Source: Peptococcaceae bacterium UBA7702 (GTDB lineage Bacteria; Bacillota; Dehalobacteriia; UBA7702). Taken from it: a stretch of 64,000 bases of DNA. The notes beneath the pieces are model-generated. The model saw only the letters and a program-made list of their open reading frames with translations, searched no databases and was not told where the DNA came from. Position numbers and translations under genes: made by a program. Positions 32,801 through 41,187 of this stretch are shown here, piece after piece (the first letter of the stretch is position 1; each line of letters opens with the position of its first letter). The stretch covers positions 1-64,000 of the forward strand of contig DLGE01000011.1 of NCBI GenBank assembly GCA_002482535.1, in the 5' to 3' direction.

Positions 32801-34450
32801 GGGATGGTCGGCGTCAATCAGGAGTTGCTGATTGGCGGGAATCGTATCCTTGATGGAGGCATTCGTCATAGAAATGGCGTTACGGTTTACGGTGGTGGTC
32901 CAAGTGATATAGCCGGGAGGAGCAAAATTCGTGGTAGAACCGGCGGATTTGGCTAAGAGACCGCCGCTGCCCACGCCGGTGGCGGTAGCTGTGTCTCCCG
33001 GCGGATTGCTGCTGTCGCTCATTTCCGTCCAGCTTAATTTCGCCCTGTTGGTAAAGTTTACCGTACCGTTGTTGTTGAGCATCGCGTCGCGGTTGGTAAC
33101 CTTCGTATAATAGGTCAGCGTGGCGTTGCCGCTTAAAGCGGCGGGAAAACGGTATTCCAGGGTACTTGCGGTCGCTACATCGGTGTAAGTATAGGTGTAG
33201 GTGCCGGCTGTAGTCCCTGAGTTAACGGTGGTCGCCGCGGTGGCGCCGATCTTGACCTGCACGGGATAAGTCGCATTGTTCAGCAATTCCAATCCCGCGG
33301 GGAGGGTATCGGTAATTTTGACGCCGGTGATCGATTCATCCCCGGGCACCGTTGCATTCACCGTCCATTTCAACACCATGGTTCCGTCACTGGTGGTCTC
33401 TTGGGTACCGGATTTACCGATCCAGTCCGTCTTGACAGTAGCCAGAGCGGGCTCCGTTACGGCTTCGCTCCCCCAGAAAATGGTGGCGGTGTTGGTAAAG
33501 GAGGAAGATTCCGTTGCGGTACTGGCTCCTGTTTCCGCTTTAAACGTCGTCGGCGTCGTTTTATAGGTAATGACTTGTTCGCCGGTGGTGCCGGCGGGGA
33601 AGGTGTAAGAAACCTGGTTGGCGGTGGTCAGATCAAGGCTGCCATCGGGAATATTGGTCGTTCCGACATAGAAAGAGCCGGCTTTATAGGTCTGATTGGA
33701 ACTGTACACGTCCACGAGGTTATATTCACCCAAATCGACACCGCTGGGAGGCGTCGCCGTTACGGTCCAGGTGATATCGTTGGTGGAGGCATTGTATACG
33801 CCGCTCTTTGCCAATTCGATTTCGGGAAGGGGCGGCACTTCACGATTAATGATCACGGTTTCCGTACCGAAGGTCACTTGAGTGGAAGTATTGTCGTCAG
33901 GACCGAGCTCCTTAAAGGTACCGTTCACACCGACTTTTCCCCACATATTGCTATGGTTGGCCACATCGGCGTTGAAGTTGACGCGGATCGTATTGCTGTC
34001 GGTAAATTGCCAGGTACCCAAAACCCAGGAGCCGGTTTCCGTATCTTCGGCAGTAATATCATGGGTTTCCCCTATCACATAGGCAAAGTCAATGCCGTTG
34101 GGAAGGGTAACGGTAAAATAGTTACTGCCGGAATACGAATAGAATTCTCCCTCTCCGTCACCGTCTTCCAAGTGGAACACATATTCCAGGCTGATGGTGG
34201 CATCGGCGGGAACATCGTTATACGTATTGCTCACCGGTAAGATCGCATTGCCATCGGCGTCTTTTACCGATAGGGATGACGGTCCGCCGGTTTCGGCGTA
34301 ACTGCCGGTGGTGTTATGAATCGCCAGGTAATCGCTTTGATTGGTAAGATTGTCCGGCGTATCCGCAAAGATGGATACGATGGGTAGCGACAGCAAAGCA
34401 AAACATACGACCAACAATAATTTTATAAGACGATTCTTTTTCTTTTTCAT
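29804..34450 (-). CDS. LPxTG-type surface protein with Cna_B/SpaA repeats
   Basis: A 1548-residue secreted protein. It has a signal peptide (residues 1-29), then an adhesin-like N-terminal region followed by about five repeats of roughly 130 residues with TDTLPPGM-like motifs (for example AKSLVGSYDYATHTAQWQIV). From about residue 926 come six SpaA/Cna_B prealbumin-like domains (each with K[TV]D/N..G..L.GA.F.L and G.Y...E), which often form internal Lys-Asn isopeptide bonds. The sorting signal is LPQSG at about 1509, then a membrane helix and RKRGAKNS. The ATG at 34450 follows AAGGG. Probably an adhesin or pilus-like stalk; ligand unknown. Confidence 0.9.
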   Translation of the reverse strand: MKKKKNRLIKLLLVVCFALLSLPIVSIFADTPDNLTNQSDYLAIHNTTGSYAETGGPSSLSVKDADGNAILPVSNTYNDVPADATISLEYVFHLEDGDGEGEFYSYSGSNYFTVTLPNGIDFAYVIGETHDITAEDTETGSWVLGTWQFTDSNTIRVNFNADVANHSNMWGKVGVNGTFKELGPDDNTSTQVTFGTETVIINREVPPLPEIELAKSGVYNASTNDITWTVTATPPSGVDLGEYNLVDVYSSNQTYKAGSFYVGTTNIPDGSLDLTTANQVSYTFPAGTTGEQVITYKTTPTTFKAETGASTATESSSFTNTATIFWGSEAVTEPALATVKTDWIGKSGTQETTSDGTMVLKWTVNATVPGDESITGVKITDTLPAGLELLNNATYPVQVKIGATAATTVNSGTTAGTYTYTYTDVATASTLEYRFPAALSGNATLTYYTKVTNRDAMLNNNGTVNFTNRAKLSWTEMSDSSNPPGDTATATGVGSGGLLAKSAGSTTNFAPPGYITWTTTVNRNAISMTNASIKDTIPANQQLLIDADHPFTVKQGSTTVFSTTTPTATAAFTSTDSFVRDFSYAFGSISTAYTVTYSTKIVDFSSLYVNNNSVGFGNKVVLRRDGQTDLPVDGTKTYNSQMIAKSLVGSYDYATHTAQWQIVVNRNKLPLTNAVVTDTLPPGMVLLIDSEHPFTVLESGATTPLATAPTTGVNGDTSFEYKFSSAIDNQYTITFYTRLTDETLKQQWSGERDFINKASIDGDEIGTPINVTATAKIKNPVVTKTYQYQTGSDHIDWSAVINPGQIQLTNASVSDVLDPALMVDEDSVKLYRVAVNSDGSVQAAAEGTLVTSGYAVTLPTAANNNTLTVTLPDSKAAYRLEFTTFIIADDLNTVNKISLTGTSSSPSGTAEASRIEINNLWSSGGSGSMKLTVNKVNGSGDPVEGAIYRLLNFNKDPILKGGKYVEATTNASGNAVFSNLPSWVFYVVEVGTPDGYLLNTDYIGGDRLNENALYTTSDEDALGTLSFDKTATDDATLSGGTFTLTGTDYNNEDVSRTAAAVDGVVTFSDLPLGTYSVAETIAPDGYVESSETITATVTYNEDKTATVVTITSENDSIENRPLPTATVEFNKTDGVNALAGAVFTLYDQDSEEVATATSDEFGVVRFTEIPAGSYTALETSSPIGYLIYDAEITIGITYNEDKTACIVDISPEGAIVDAPIAPIDIEFTKTNGVNPLQGATFGLYNSENALLQSATSGIDGLVRFVDVGVGTYTIRETVAPKDYLLSQTELTAVISYNEENTGMDLVLTPDGPFVNEIDPATQIATVELKKTDDTGAALAGAVFGLYDGNNKLISQATSAADGKVTFADVLIGTYTIKEISAPAGYTLSTAVIPITLTAKDVDTVVKASPYTVVNKRIGATIQIKKVDASTKQALSGAVFTLFNTGGTIVATATTGSNGLATFHDVMPGAYTITETKAPDGYIASTATISVTTELAKTYTYTVENTAKKKLPQSGMFWDGKMLVLAGIFLILSGATIGLLNRKRGAKNS

Positions 34451-34557
34451 TTGCTTACCCTTCCTTTCTCTAAATAGCGCTTCTTTATACTACGTCACTT
34501 TACGTTGCCTTCCATCAGCCAAATTGTTCGAAGGATGCATAACATAAATAGATACCC

Positions 34558-34586
34558 ATTATACAATGGAATTAATCATATTTGAA
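34558..34586 (-). promoter_or_regulatory. Promoter of the surface protein operon
   Basis: TTCAAA (34581-34586) and perfect TATAAT (34558-34563) on the minus strand with a 17-base spacer; the transcript would have an untranslated leader of about 100 bases. Confidence 0.6.
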
Positions 34587-34795
34587 ATTAGTTTATCATA
34601 TGTTACTACAATCGTCTATCACTTTTTTATCACATTTTTCTCTTAATTTCACAACGTTGCCTGGTTAGGACAGATTTTCCCCGGACACAAATGGTATATG
34701 CTTGTTAAATGAATGGATTCCGTTGGATCTGATTTGGGTTTGGACTGAAACATAGAGTTCTTTGCTATTTTTTTCGTGCCTTTTCATCATAAGCA

Positions 34796-34804
34796 TGGTA
34801 TAAT
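34796..34804 (+). promoter_or_regulatory. Extended -10 promoter of the thioredoxin reductase-like gene
   Basis: TGGTATAAT, an extended -10, with no good -35. It lies about 140 bases before the start codon. Confidence 0.5.
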
Positions 34805-34945
34805 GTGATTACCGATCGAAACGATTTCTCCCCTCTTTCGGCAATCATCAGGGGAAAAAGGAGAGATCCTTTTGATTTTAGCGGTCGCCGTTTAGATAAA
34901 ACCTGAAAAACGGCACATACTAAGAAAAAAGTGAGGGGAAACGCG

Positions 34946-35863
34946 ATGATATACGACGTAATTATAATCGGCGGCGGTCCCAGCGGACTCACCGCAGCGC
35001 TATACGGCGCAAGAGCCGGTCTCTCGGTGCTGGTTTTAGAACGGTTTTTTGTCGGCGGACAAATGACTCAAATTTATGAAATTTTTAACTACCCCGGCTT
35101 TCCCGAAGGGATCAACGGCATGGATTTGGCTGTTCTTTTTGAACAGCAGGCAAAAAAATGGGGCGCCGAAATCAAACAGGAAGAAGTGACCTCTGTCAAT
35201 AAACGAAACCAACTATGGCAGCTTTCCACCAAAAATAATGAATATACGGCAAGAACGGTGGTGGCCGCCACCGGCGCTTATCCCCGACATCTCGGCGTCA
35301 AAGGCGAAGCGCAGCTTAGGGGGAAGGGCGTATCCTATTGCGGTACCTGTGACGGCCCTCTTTACCGCGATGGCACGGTGGCCGTGATCGGCGGCGGCAA
35401 TACAGCGCTGCAAGACGCCGATTTTCTCACCCGCTACGTAAAAAAGATCTACCTGATCCACCGCCGCGATGAATTCCGGGCCCAAAAAGTCCTGGTAGAT
35501 CAACTTAAAAAAAGCGATAAAGTAGAGTATTACTTAAACTGCGAAGTCACGGAAATTCTCGGCGCCGATGCCGTAAACGCCGTCAACATCAGTCATAGCG
35601 ATACGGGAACAACGGAGACACTTGCGGTGAACGGCGTCTTCATCTTCATCGGCGACAATCCCAACAGCGGTTTCTGTAAGGATCTCATCAAAACCGATCC
35701 CCAGGGACGCGTCTTTACCGACAGTCACTACATGACCAGCGAACCAGGATTTTTCGCCATCGGTGACGTCCGGGACAGAGAAGTGTACCAAGTGGCCACC
35801 GCCGTGGGGGACGGCGCCGACGTCATTCATTGGGTACAAAAATACCTGAAAGAAAACGAATAA
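34946..35863 (+). CDS. Thioredoxin reductase-like FAD/NAD(P) oxidoreductase
   Basis: A 305-residue low-molecular-weight thioredoxin reductase family protein. It has an N-terminal FAD motif (IIGGGPSGLTAALYGARAG), the redox-active pair in VSYCGTCDG (usual form CATCDG), the NAD(P) motif VAVIGGGNTALQDA with HRRDEFRA, and the C-terminal FAD motif FFAIGDVRDREVYQVATAVGDG. HRRDEFR favours NADPH. I start at ATG 34946 (MIYDVII) with GAGGGG upstream; a GTG at 34931 overlaps that site. No thioredoxin gene is adjacent, so the partner is unknown. Confidence 0.9.
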   Translation: MIYDVIIIGGGPSGLTAALYGARAGLSVLVLERFFVGGQMTQIYEIFNYPGFPEGINGMDLAVLFEQQAKKWGAEIKQEEVTSVNKRNQLWQLSTKNNEYTARTVVAATGAYPRHLGVKGEAQLRGKGVSYCGTCDGPLYRDGTVAVIGGGNTALQDADFLTRYVKKIYLIHRRDEFRAQKVLVDQLKKSDKVEYYLNCEVTEILGADAVNAVNISHSDTGTTETLAVNGVFIFIGDNPNSGFCKDLIKTDPQGRVFTDSHYMTSEPGFFAIGDVRDREVYQVATAVGDGADVIHWVQKYLKENE

Positions 35864-35874
35864 AGATCGGATAA

Positions 35875-36101
35875 AGGGGCTGTCTTTTTAAGACAGCCCC
35901 TCAGACTGTAGACAAAATACGCGCAAGCGGATTTTGGGCTACAGGATGACAGGCTGTCGAGAAAGGCTTAGACGCGGTGAACACTTTGGCCTGCGGCTGC
36001 GCCGTGTACATAGAGGTACATAAGCTGTCGTGGGCCAAAGGGTTCGCCGTGTATCAGACTTTGTCGACGGCCTGAGGGGCTGTCTTATTAAGACAGCCCC
36101 T
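35875..36101. mobile_element. 175-bp palindromic repeat element, copy B, with flanking terminator duplicates
   Basis: The core (35901-36075) is exactly 175 bases, like copy A, and nearly identical over its left 105 and right 30 bases; the middle (apical loop) differs. Terminal inverted repeats are TCAGACTGTAGACAAA and the complement of TCAGGCCGTCGACAAA. A 27-base palindromic terminator stem flanks both sides (35875-35901 and 36075-36101, one mismatch). Only the right copy is followed by a T-run, as expected if it is the original terminator of the reductase gene. No protein-coding frame. Confidence 0.78.
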
Positions 36102-36112
36102 TATTTTGTTTC

Positions 36113-36145
36113 AGAAGCTGCCGCGAAAGCGGCGGCTTCTTTTTT
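36113..36145 (+). terminator. Strong terminator upstream of the coat genes
   Basis: AGAAGC.GCCGC pairs with GCGGC.GCTTCT around a GAAA tetraloop and is followed by a T-run. It ends transcription from the reductase side before the coat gene pair. Confidence 0.85.
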
Positions 36146-36195
36146 GCTGCCTTTTCGCATATGAATGGACTATCTGAAGATGCGGAGTGCGGTCT

Positions 36196-37185
36196 ATGGA
36201 AGAAATGCTTTTTTACGGCTGGGGCATTGAGCCGGAAAAGATCGTTACAGTACAAGACAATGTATGGTGTGTTGAAGACGGTCTGGAAAAGTTCGCCTTC
36301 AAACGCAGCTTGCTCAAGGAAAAGAACCTCCGATTTGTTTGCGCTGCCGAGGACAGCCTTTTGCGCCACGGCTTTTTTGATTACGCTTTGTTGCTGCCAC
36401 CAAAAAACGGCCAGCTCTACTACGGCGATAAGGGTCAGTTTTATACGCTGCACCGCTGGATCGACGGGGAAAAGTGCGATTTCGATCATATCGGCCATTT
36501 ATATACTGCCGCCCAAACCCTCTTTTCCTTTCATCTGCGCAGCCGGGAAAAATCCCTAAAAGATCTTGATTCCACCCGCTATGTCTGCTTTGACCGCTAT
36601 CAACAGCTGGCGGAGCGCGGCAGCGAATTGCAGCATTTTTATGAAATTGCCTCTTTCTCCCCGCAAACCTACTTTACCAAACTGTATCGGACATACTACG
36701 GCGGTTTTTTAGAGAAAACACGCCGGGCCCAAAAAGAGCTGCTCTGCTCGGAATATCCCCGTCTGGCGAGGGAGGCTGCGGCTGTCGGCGCTTTCATCCA
36801 CTACGATGTAGCGGCACGGAACTTCCTCATTGAAAACAATAAAGCAATGCTCATCGATTTCGACTATTGCTGCTGCGATCTGCCCCTCACCGACTTGGTG
36901 CGCCTCACCAAGCGATCCTTAAAGAGCGGCGCCCGCTGCGAAGAGAAAATTAACGCGATTTTAAACGGCTATCAGCAGTATCGCCGCCTGACCAAGGAAG
37001 AAGGCAAAGTCCTCTACGCTTTACTGCTGTTTCCGCAAAAATACTGGCGTATCTCCCACCGCTATTTTTACGAACAAAAAGCCAACGAGGAGGAATACTA
37101 TATCAAGAAAATGGAAAACGCCGTCAAAGAATTGGAAAAAGAGGACCACTGGCTTGATCTGCTAAAAAAGAGATTGGAGGAATGA
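36196..37185 (+). CDS. CotS-like spore coat kinase-fold protein
   Basis: A 329-residue protein with the aminoglycoside phosphotransferase/choline kinase fold used by the CotS family. The catalytic-loop region reads FIHYDVAARNFLIE (HxDxxxxN pattern), then AMLIDFDYCCCDLPLTDLVRL (DFD metal-binding motif), and the C-terminal region carries the FPQKYWRISHRYF-type motif of this family. Whether CotS proteins are active kinases is unclear. Start ATG 36196 has GGAG eight bases upstream; GTG 36187 is an alternative. The next gene is a CotSA-like glycosyltransferase, the same pair as cotS-cotSA in Bacillus subtilis. Expression late in sporulation is inferred. Confidence 0.85.
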   Translation: MEEMLFYGWGIEPEKIVTVQDNVWCVEDGLEKFAFKRSLLKEKNLRFVCAAEDSLLRHGFFDYALLLPPKNGQLYYGDKGQFYTLHRWIDGEKCDFDHIGHLYTAAQTLFSFHLRSREKSLKDLDSTRYVCFDRYQQLAERGSELQHFYEIASFSPQTYFTKLYRTYYGGFLEKTRRAQKELLCSEYPRLAREAAAVGAFIHYDVAARNFLIENNKAMLIDFDYCCCDLPLTDLVRLTKRSLKSGARCEEKINAILNGYQQYRRLTKEEGKVLYALLLFPQKYWRISHRYFYEQKANEEEYYIKKMENAVKELEKEDHWLDLLKKRLEE

Positions 37186-37189
37186 CCCG

Positions 37190-38323
37190 TTGACAAAAGG
37201 CAACATCGGCATTGACGGCCGCGGCGCGCTGTTTTACAGAGGTACCGGTATCGGCACGTATACCTGGCAATTGATCTCCCATCTGGAGGCGGTTACCAAA
37301 AACCTCCGTGTCTTCCTGCCGGGAGAAGAATATAACGATTTTTCTTTCCGGGAGTCGGACGCTTTGAACTACACGGAATTCAACGGCGATATGTGGCGGG
37401 AAATCTTTCTTCCCAAAGCCCTGCCCAAAGAAAGCATCGCCCTCTATCACGTGCCCCAAAACGGCATCGGTCTGCCGGAAAAGAAGTGCTCCCTGGAAAC
37501 GGTAACGATCCACGACCTGATACCCTATACCTTTCCGGAAACAGTGGGCAAGGGCTATTTAAAGGAATTCCTGAAAGAGATGCCCAAGATCATGGAGCGG
37601 AGCGACGGCATCATCACGGTTTCCCAATGGTCAAAAAAAGATATCATCAAAGTATTCGGCTACCCGGAAGCAAAAATTCAGGTTATTTATGAAGCCCCAG
37701 AACCGATTTACCAACCGTTGCCGAAAACCCGGGCGGCGGCTTTTCTCAAAGAAACTTACCACATCACGGGAGACTATATCCTCTACGTCGGCGGCTTCGG
37801 CATCCGCAAAAATGTGAAAGCCTTGATCAATGCCGTATACCTATTAAAAAAAGAAGCGCCTTTCCCCTTCCGCCTCGTTTTACCAGGAAAGCGCAACCGG
37901 GATTTTGATCAGTTGGACGCCTTAACCGAATCTCTGGGTCTCACCGACGACGTTATTTTTCCCGATTACGTTCCCGTTTCCGATTTACCTTATTTTTACA
38001 GCGGCGCCACGGCGATGGTCTATCCCAGTTTATACGAGGGCTTTGGTTTGCCGCCATTGGAAGCCATGGCTTCGGGCACCCCTGTTTTGTCTTCTCGGGC
38101 CACTTCCCTGCCGGAAGTATTGGGCGACGCCGTCCTCTATTTCGACGCTTATAACAGTCTGGAACTGGCGGAACAGCTTCACCGTCTGGTTTCCTCAAGG
38201 TCTTTAAGGAAAATGCTGGTGCAAAAAGGCTTGCAAAAAGCCGCCGGCTATCGCTGGGAGAAAACAGCCGGGGAAACCTTGGCCTTTTTCGATCAGATAC
38301 AGGAAAGGGAGACGCCGCAATGA
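37190..38323 (+). CDS. GT4-family glycosyltransferase, CotSA-like
   Basis: A 377-residue retaining glycosyltransferase of the GT-B fold. The N-terminal acceptor domain includes GIGTYTWQL and VTIHDLIPYTFPE; the C-terminal donor domain has YILYVGGFGIRKNVKALI, MVYPSLYEGFGLPPLEAMASGTPVLSS (E-x7-E motif) and ATSLPEVLGDAVLYFD. It starts at TTG 37190 with GGAGG nine bases upstream, four bases after the CotS-like stop. The pairing suggests it glycosylates or is assembled into the spore coat; sugar donor unknown. Confidence 0.87.
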   Translation: MTKGNIGIDGRGALFYRGTGIGTYTWQLISHLEAVTKNLRVFLPGEEYNDFSFRESDALNYTEFNGDMWREIFLPKALPKESIALYHVPQNGIGLPEKKCSLETVTIHDLIPYTFPETVGKGYLKEFLKEMPKIMERSDGIITVSQWSKKDIIKVFGYPEAKIQVIYEAPEPIYQPLPKTRAAAFLKETYHITGDYILYVGGFGIRKNVKALINAVYLLKKEAPFPFRLVLPGKRNRDFDQLDALTESLGLTDDVIFPDYVPVSDLPYFYSGATAMVYPSLYEGFGLPPLEAMASGTPVLSSRATSLPEVLGDAVLYFDAYNSLELAEQLHRLVSSRSLRKMLVQKGLQKAAGYRWEKTAGETLAFFDQIQERETPQ

Positions 38324-38361
38324 GCGTGGCAGGCGAATCACGGAGATACCCCATCAAAGAC

Positions 38362-38404
38362 AAAAATCGGCCGAAATCACAATGATTTCAGCCGATTTTT
38401 CCCT
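38362..38404. terminator. Bidirectional terminator between convergent operons
   Basis: AAAATCGGC.GAAATCA pairs with TGATTTC.GCCGATTTTT around CAA, with T-runs in both directions. It separates the glycosyltransferase gene (plus) from the histidine kinase gene (minus). Confidence 0.82.
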
Positions 38405-38453
38405 TTGCAAAGCGGTTTCACCAGAACAATCCTGTTACAGATCCCCCCCATCA

Positions 38454-40349
38454 CTATGCTTTCTCAAAAACAATAACGACTTTGAACAGATCGCCATCCA
38501 CATATAAATCAAACCGTCCTTTTTGCAGTTCCGTCAAGCTTTTGGCAATGGACAGGCCCAAACCGCTGCCCTCGGTGGTACGGGCGCTGTCCCCCCGGAC
38601 GAACCGCTCCATCAAATCGTCGGCGGTAATATTCAAAGGCGTGGCGGAAATGTTTTTCAAGGTGATGACCACGGTTTCCCCGCCTGTCTTCACATTGAAG
38701 TAAACCCTCGTATGGGGCAGCGAATATTTACAGATATTGTTTAAGAGATTGTCGAAGACGCGCCACATCAGGCGACCGTCGGCAAAGATCCTGGCTTCTC
38801 CCGCCACGCTGACCACAGGTTGCAGTTGCTGCTTCTGAAGCGCCTCATCGTATTCAGCCAACAGCTGATTCAAAAATTCCGCGACATCAACGCCTTCGGG
38901 CTGAAAGGCGATGTTGCCGGTGGCGGCCTTGGAGGCCTCCACCAAATCCTCGGTAAGCTTCTTCAACCTCGTTGATTGACGGTCCAAAACGTCGATGTAT
39001 TCTTTGGCGGTGTCATTTTCCATTTCTTCCTTTTTCAGCAGGTCAACATAGTTGATGATGGAAGTCAGAGGCGTTTTGATATCATGGGAAACATTGGTGA
39101 TCAGCTCCGCTTTGAGGCGCTCGCTTTTCAAGCGCTCTTCCACAGCCAGGGACATACCGCCGCCGATGTCATTTAAGGTTTCCGCATATTTTTTGATTTC
39201 CCAACGCAGGCGGCTCGTATCAATTTTCGTTTCAAAATCTCCCCCGGCGATGCGCTCCCCGCCCTTTTTCAACTGGTTTAACTGCAACACGAAGAAGCAC
39301 AAGCCAAAAAGAACGGCAAGATTGAAAGCGAAACAGAGCATGGCAAAAAACCCATTGTAAACTGCCTGTGTGACGCAGATCAGATTGAAAAAGAAGTATG
39401 CGCAAAAACCCAGCACAGTCTTCCACAATAGCGGAATGCTGCCGAAAATGGTGCCTGCGCCCTTTTTCAAAGCGTGGCCCACTTTATAAATCAGCGTATT
39501 CTGCCACCATTGACCGGCTTTGACCCGGGCGGCAAAGGTCATAGAGAAGAGGAGAAGCATCAGGGCACAAATCAGCAAAGCCCCGATGATATAGATCACT
39601 TCTCCGAAAAAGCCGACATTATTCCAGAATACACTTAACGGAGACACCCCCACCATGGCAAGGAGGAACAAGCCGCAAACCAAAAAGTCCAGGGGGATCC
39701 TGTCGAACAGATTCAGGGAAATGCCGTCCACATTTTTACGATGACCCGCGGCGGTCAACAAAAAGAGGAAGAGCAGAACCGTAAGGAGAACCGCCGTTAC
39801 CGCAATGGCAATCACGGTATAGCGCAGGGAATCAAGAAGTGTCAAAAAATGGTATGACTCATAGTAATCGTCGTCGGCGGTGATGGGGTCTTTGACGTAA
39901 GCGGTTACCGTATAGTCGGTGCTGTCATCAAGCAAATCACCGTTTTCATCATAGAGATCATCAAAGGTATAAACCTCTTTGGCGCCAAAGGCTTCATCAG
40001 CAAAGTTCGTCAGTACGGTATGGCCTTCTTCATCGGTAACGGTAAAGAAGAAATTCGTATTTTCTTTGCTGAAAGCCGCCGCGTACTGTTCTAAACGGAA
40101 GGTTTCTTCCGTGGTAGGCTTCTCCGCCAAGGCCAAGGGCAGGTAATTATAGTAAACATCGCTGGCATAGCTCCAAGTCACACGGGCACAAGCATTGCTG
40201 TCGTAATAGGAATAGTCCTGCCGGTCGTAGACGCCCTCATCCGCCATGTAGAAAATGGCGGCAACACCGCCGAGAGAGGCGGTAGCACACAACAAAAATA
40301 AAACCGTCGCGACAATTTTCACACCTAAGTTGGCACTCAGTTTTTTCAT
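38454..40349 (-). CDS. Sensor histidine kinase with multi-span membrane domain
   Basis: A 631-residue kinase with an N-terminal helix (about 10-32), an extracellular region (about 35-175, Asp/Tyr-rich), and five or six further helices up to about 350. A HAMP-like linker follows, then HisKA with NVSHDIKTPLTSIINY (phosphorylated His), and an HATPase_c domain with NLLNNICKYS (N box) and GSGLGLSIAK (G box). The ATG overlaps the regulator stop by four bases. Signal unknown; the architecture resembles envelope or antimicrobial-peptide sensing kinases, which is inference. Confidence 0.92.
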   Translation of the reverse strand: MKKLSANLGVKIVATVLFLLCATASLGGVAAIFYMADEGVYDRQDYSYYDSNACARVTWSYASDVYYNYLPLALAEKPTTEETFRLEQYAAAFSKENTNFFFTVTDEEGHTVLTNFADEAFGAKEVYTFDDLYDENGDLLDDSTDYTVTAYVKDPITADDDYYESYHFLTLLDSLRYTVIAIAVTAVLLTVLLFLFLLTAAGHRKNVDGISLNLFDRIPLDFLVCGLFLLAMVGVSPLSVFWNNVGFFGEVIYIIGALLICALMLLLFSMTFAARVKAGQWWQNTLIYKVGHALKKGAGTIFGSIPLLWKTVLGFCAYFFFNLICVTQAVYNGFFAMLCFAFNLAVLFGLCFFVLQLNQLKKGGERIAGGDFETKIDTSRLRWEIKKYAETLNDIGGGMSLAVEERLKSERLKAELITNVSHDIKTPLTSIINYVDLLKKEEMENDTAKEYIDVLDRQSTRLKKLTEDLVEASKAATGNIAFQPEGVDVAEFLNQLLAEYDEALQKQQLQPVVSVAGEARIFADGRLMWRVFDNLLNNICKYSLPHTRVYFNVKTGGETVVITLKNISATPLNITADDLMERFVRGDSARTTEGSGLGLSIAKSLTELQKGRFDLYVDGDLFKVVIVFEKA

Positions 40350-41044
40350 TCTTTTTCACCCCGTTCCATTTTATACCCCTGTCCCCAAACCACCTTCAGA
40401 TAACGGGGTTCGGCGGGGTTCAGTTCCAATTTCTCTCTGAGGTGGCGTATATGAACGGCGACGGTGGCTTCGCCGCCATAGGCGCTGTCTCCCCAAACCT
40501 CTTCGTAAATTTCGCCGGAAGAAAACACTTTGCCGGGGTTTTTTAGCAACAGTTTCAGAATATCGTATTCCGTGGGCGTCAGGGAAACCGCCTCGCCGTC
40601 TAAAGTCACTTTCTTTTCCCGGTCAAACAGTTCAATGCCGCCGCAATAAAGGCGGTTCTCCGACTTCACCCTGCCCCCCAAATGGTTATAGCGCCTTAAC
40701 TGGGCCTTGACCCTGGCGATCAGTTCCACGGGATTGAAAGGCTTGGTGATATAATCGTCAGCGCCGATGTTGAGTCCCAGGATCTTATCGGTATCTTCAC
40801 TTTTCGCCGTCAACAGGATCACCGGGATGTTGCGGTCTTGCCGCAGTTTCACCGTGGCGGCAATGCCGTCCATTTCCGGCATCATGATATCCATGAGCAC
40901 CAGTTCAATATCGTGTTTGCCGATAATTTCCAAGGCTTCTCTGCCGTTGGCGGCAGTGTAGGTCTCAAAGCCTTCCGCCGAAAGATAGATGTTCAGCGCG
41001 GACACAATATCCGCTTCGTCGTCGCAAATTAAAATATGGTTCAT
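40346..41044 (-). CDS. OmpR-family response regulator
   Basis: A 232-residue two-component regulator. The receiver domain has ICDDEAD (acid pocket), LVLMDIMMPEMDG (phosphoacceptor Asp), LTAKSEDTD and GADDYITKPF (Lys switch). The C-terminal winged helix has LTPTEYDILKLLLKNPGKVFS and VHIRHLREKLE, typical of OmpR/PhoB DNA-binding. It is cotranscribed with the overlapping kinase gene. The 53-residue membrane peptide is encoded divergently 143 bases away and may be a target. Confidence 0.95.
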   Translation of the reverse strand: MNHILICDDEADIVSALNIYLSAEGFETYTAANGREALEIIGKHDIELVLMDIMMPEMDGIAATVKLRQDRNIPVILLTAKSEDTDKILGLNIGADDYITKPFNPVELIARVKAQLRRYNHLGGRVKSENRLYCGGIELFDREKKVTLDGEAVSLTPTEYDILKLLLKNPGKVFSSGEIYEEVWGDSAYGGEATVAVHIRHLREKLELNPAEPRYLKVVWGQGYKMERGEKE

Positions 41045-41125
41045 TTCGTCACCTTCCGCGTTTATTGTAACAAATCATTTCTTAAAATAAAAGCGGCCAA
41101 CCATTTAAGAATTGTTTAAGATGTC

Positions 41126-41153
41126 TTGCAAAATAAAAAAAAGCTACTATAAT
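41126..41153 (+). promoter_or_regulatory. Promoter of the divergent membrane peptide gene
   Basis: TTGCAA (41126-41131) and perfect TATAAT (41148-41153), 16-base spacer. A short inverted repeat, AGGGAA/TTTCCCT, follows in the leader (41161-41176). Confidence 0.6.
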
Positions 41154-41187
41154 AAATGTAAGGGAACATTTTCCCTGGAAGGAGGGC

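Larger units (their letters stand above)
34451..34945. other. Divergent intergenic region
   Basis: This 495-base AT-rich stretch separates the surface protein gene from the reductase gene. It holds the two divergent promoters listed here (34558-34586 minus, 34796-34804 plus) and a small inverted repeat CCATT/AATGG at 34556-34569 on the minus-strand -10. I see no convincing gene or riboswitch in it. Confidence 0.6.

Noticed and set aside
33401..34240. A 279-codon plus-strand frame within the surface protein gene
   Set aside because: It is antisense to a signal-peptide-containing gene with full domain structure, has repetitive composition and no ribosome-binding site.
34765..34992. A 75-codon minus-strand frame over the reductase promoter
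   Set aside because: It overlaps the promoter and start of the reductase gene, has no ribosome-binding site and no family resemblance.
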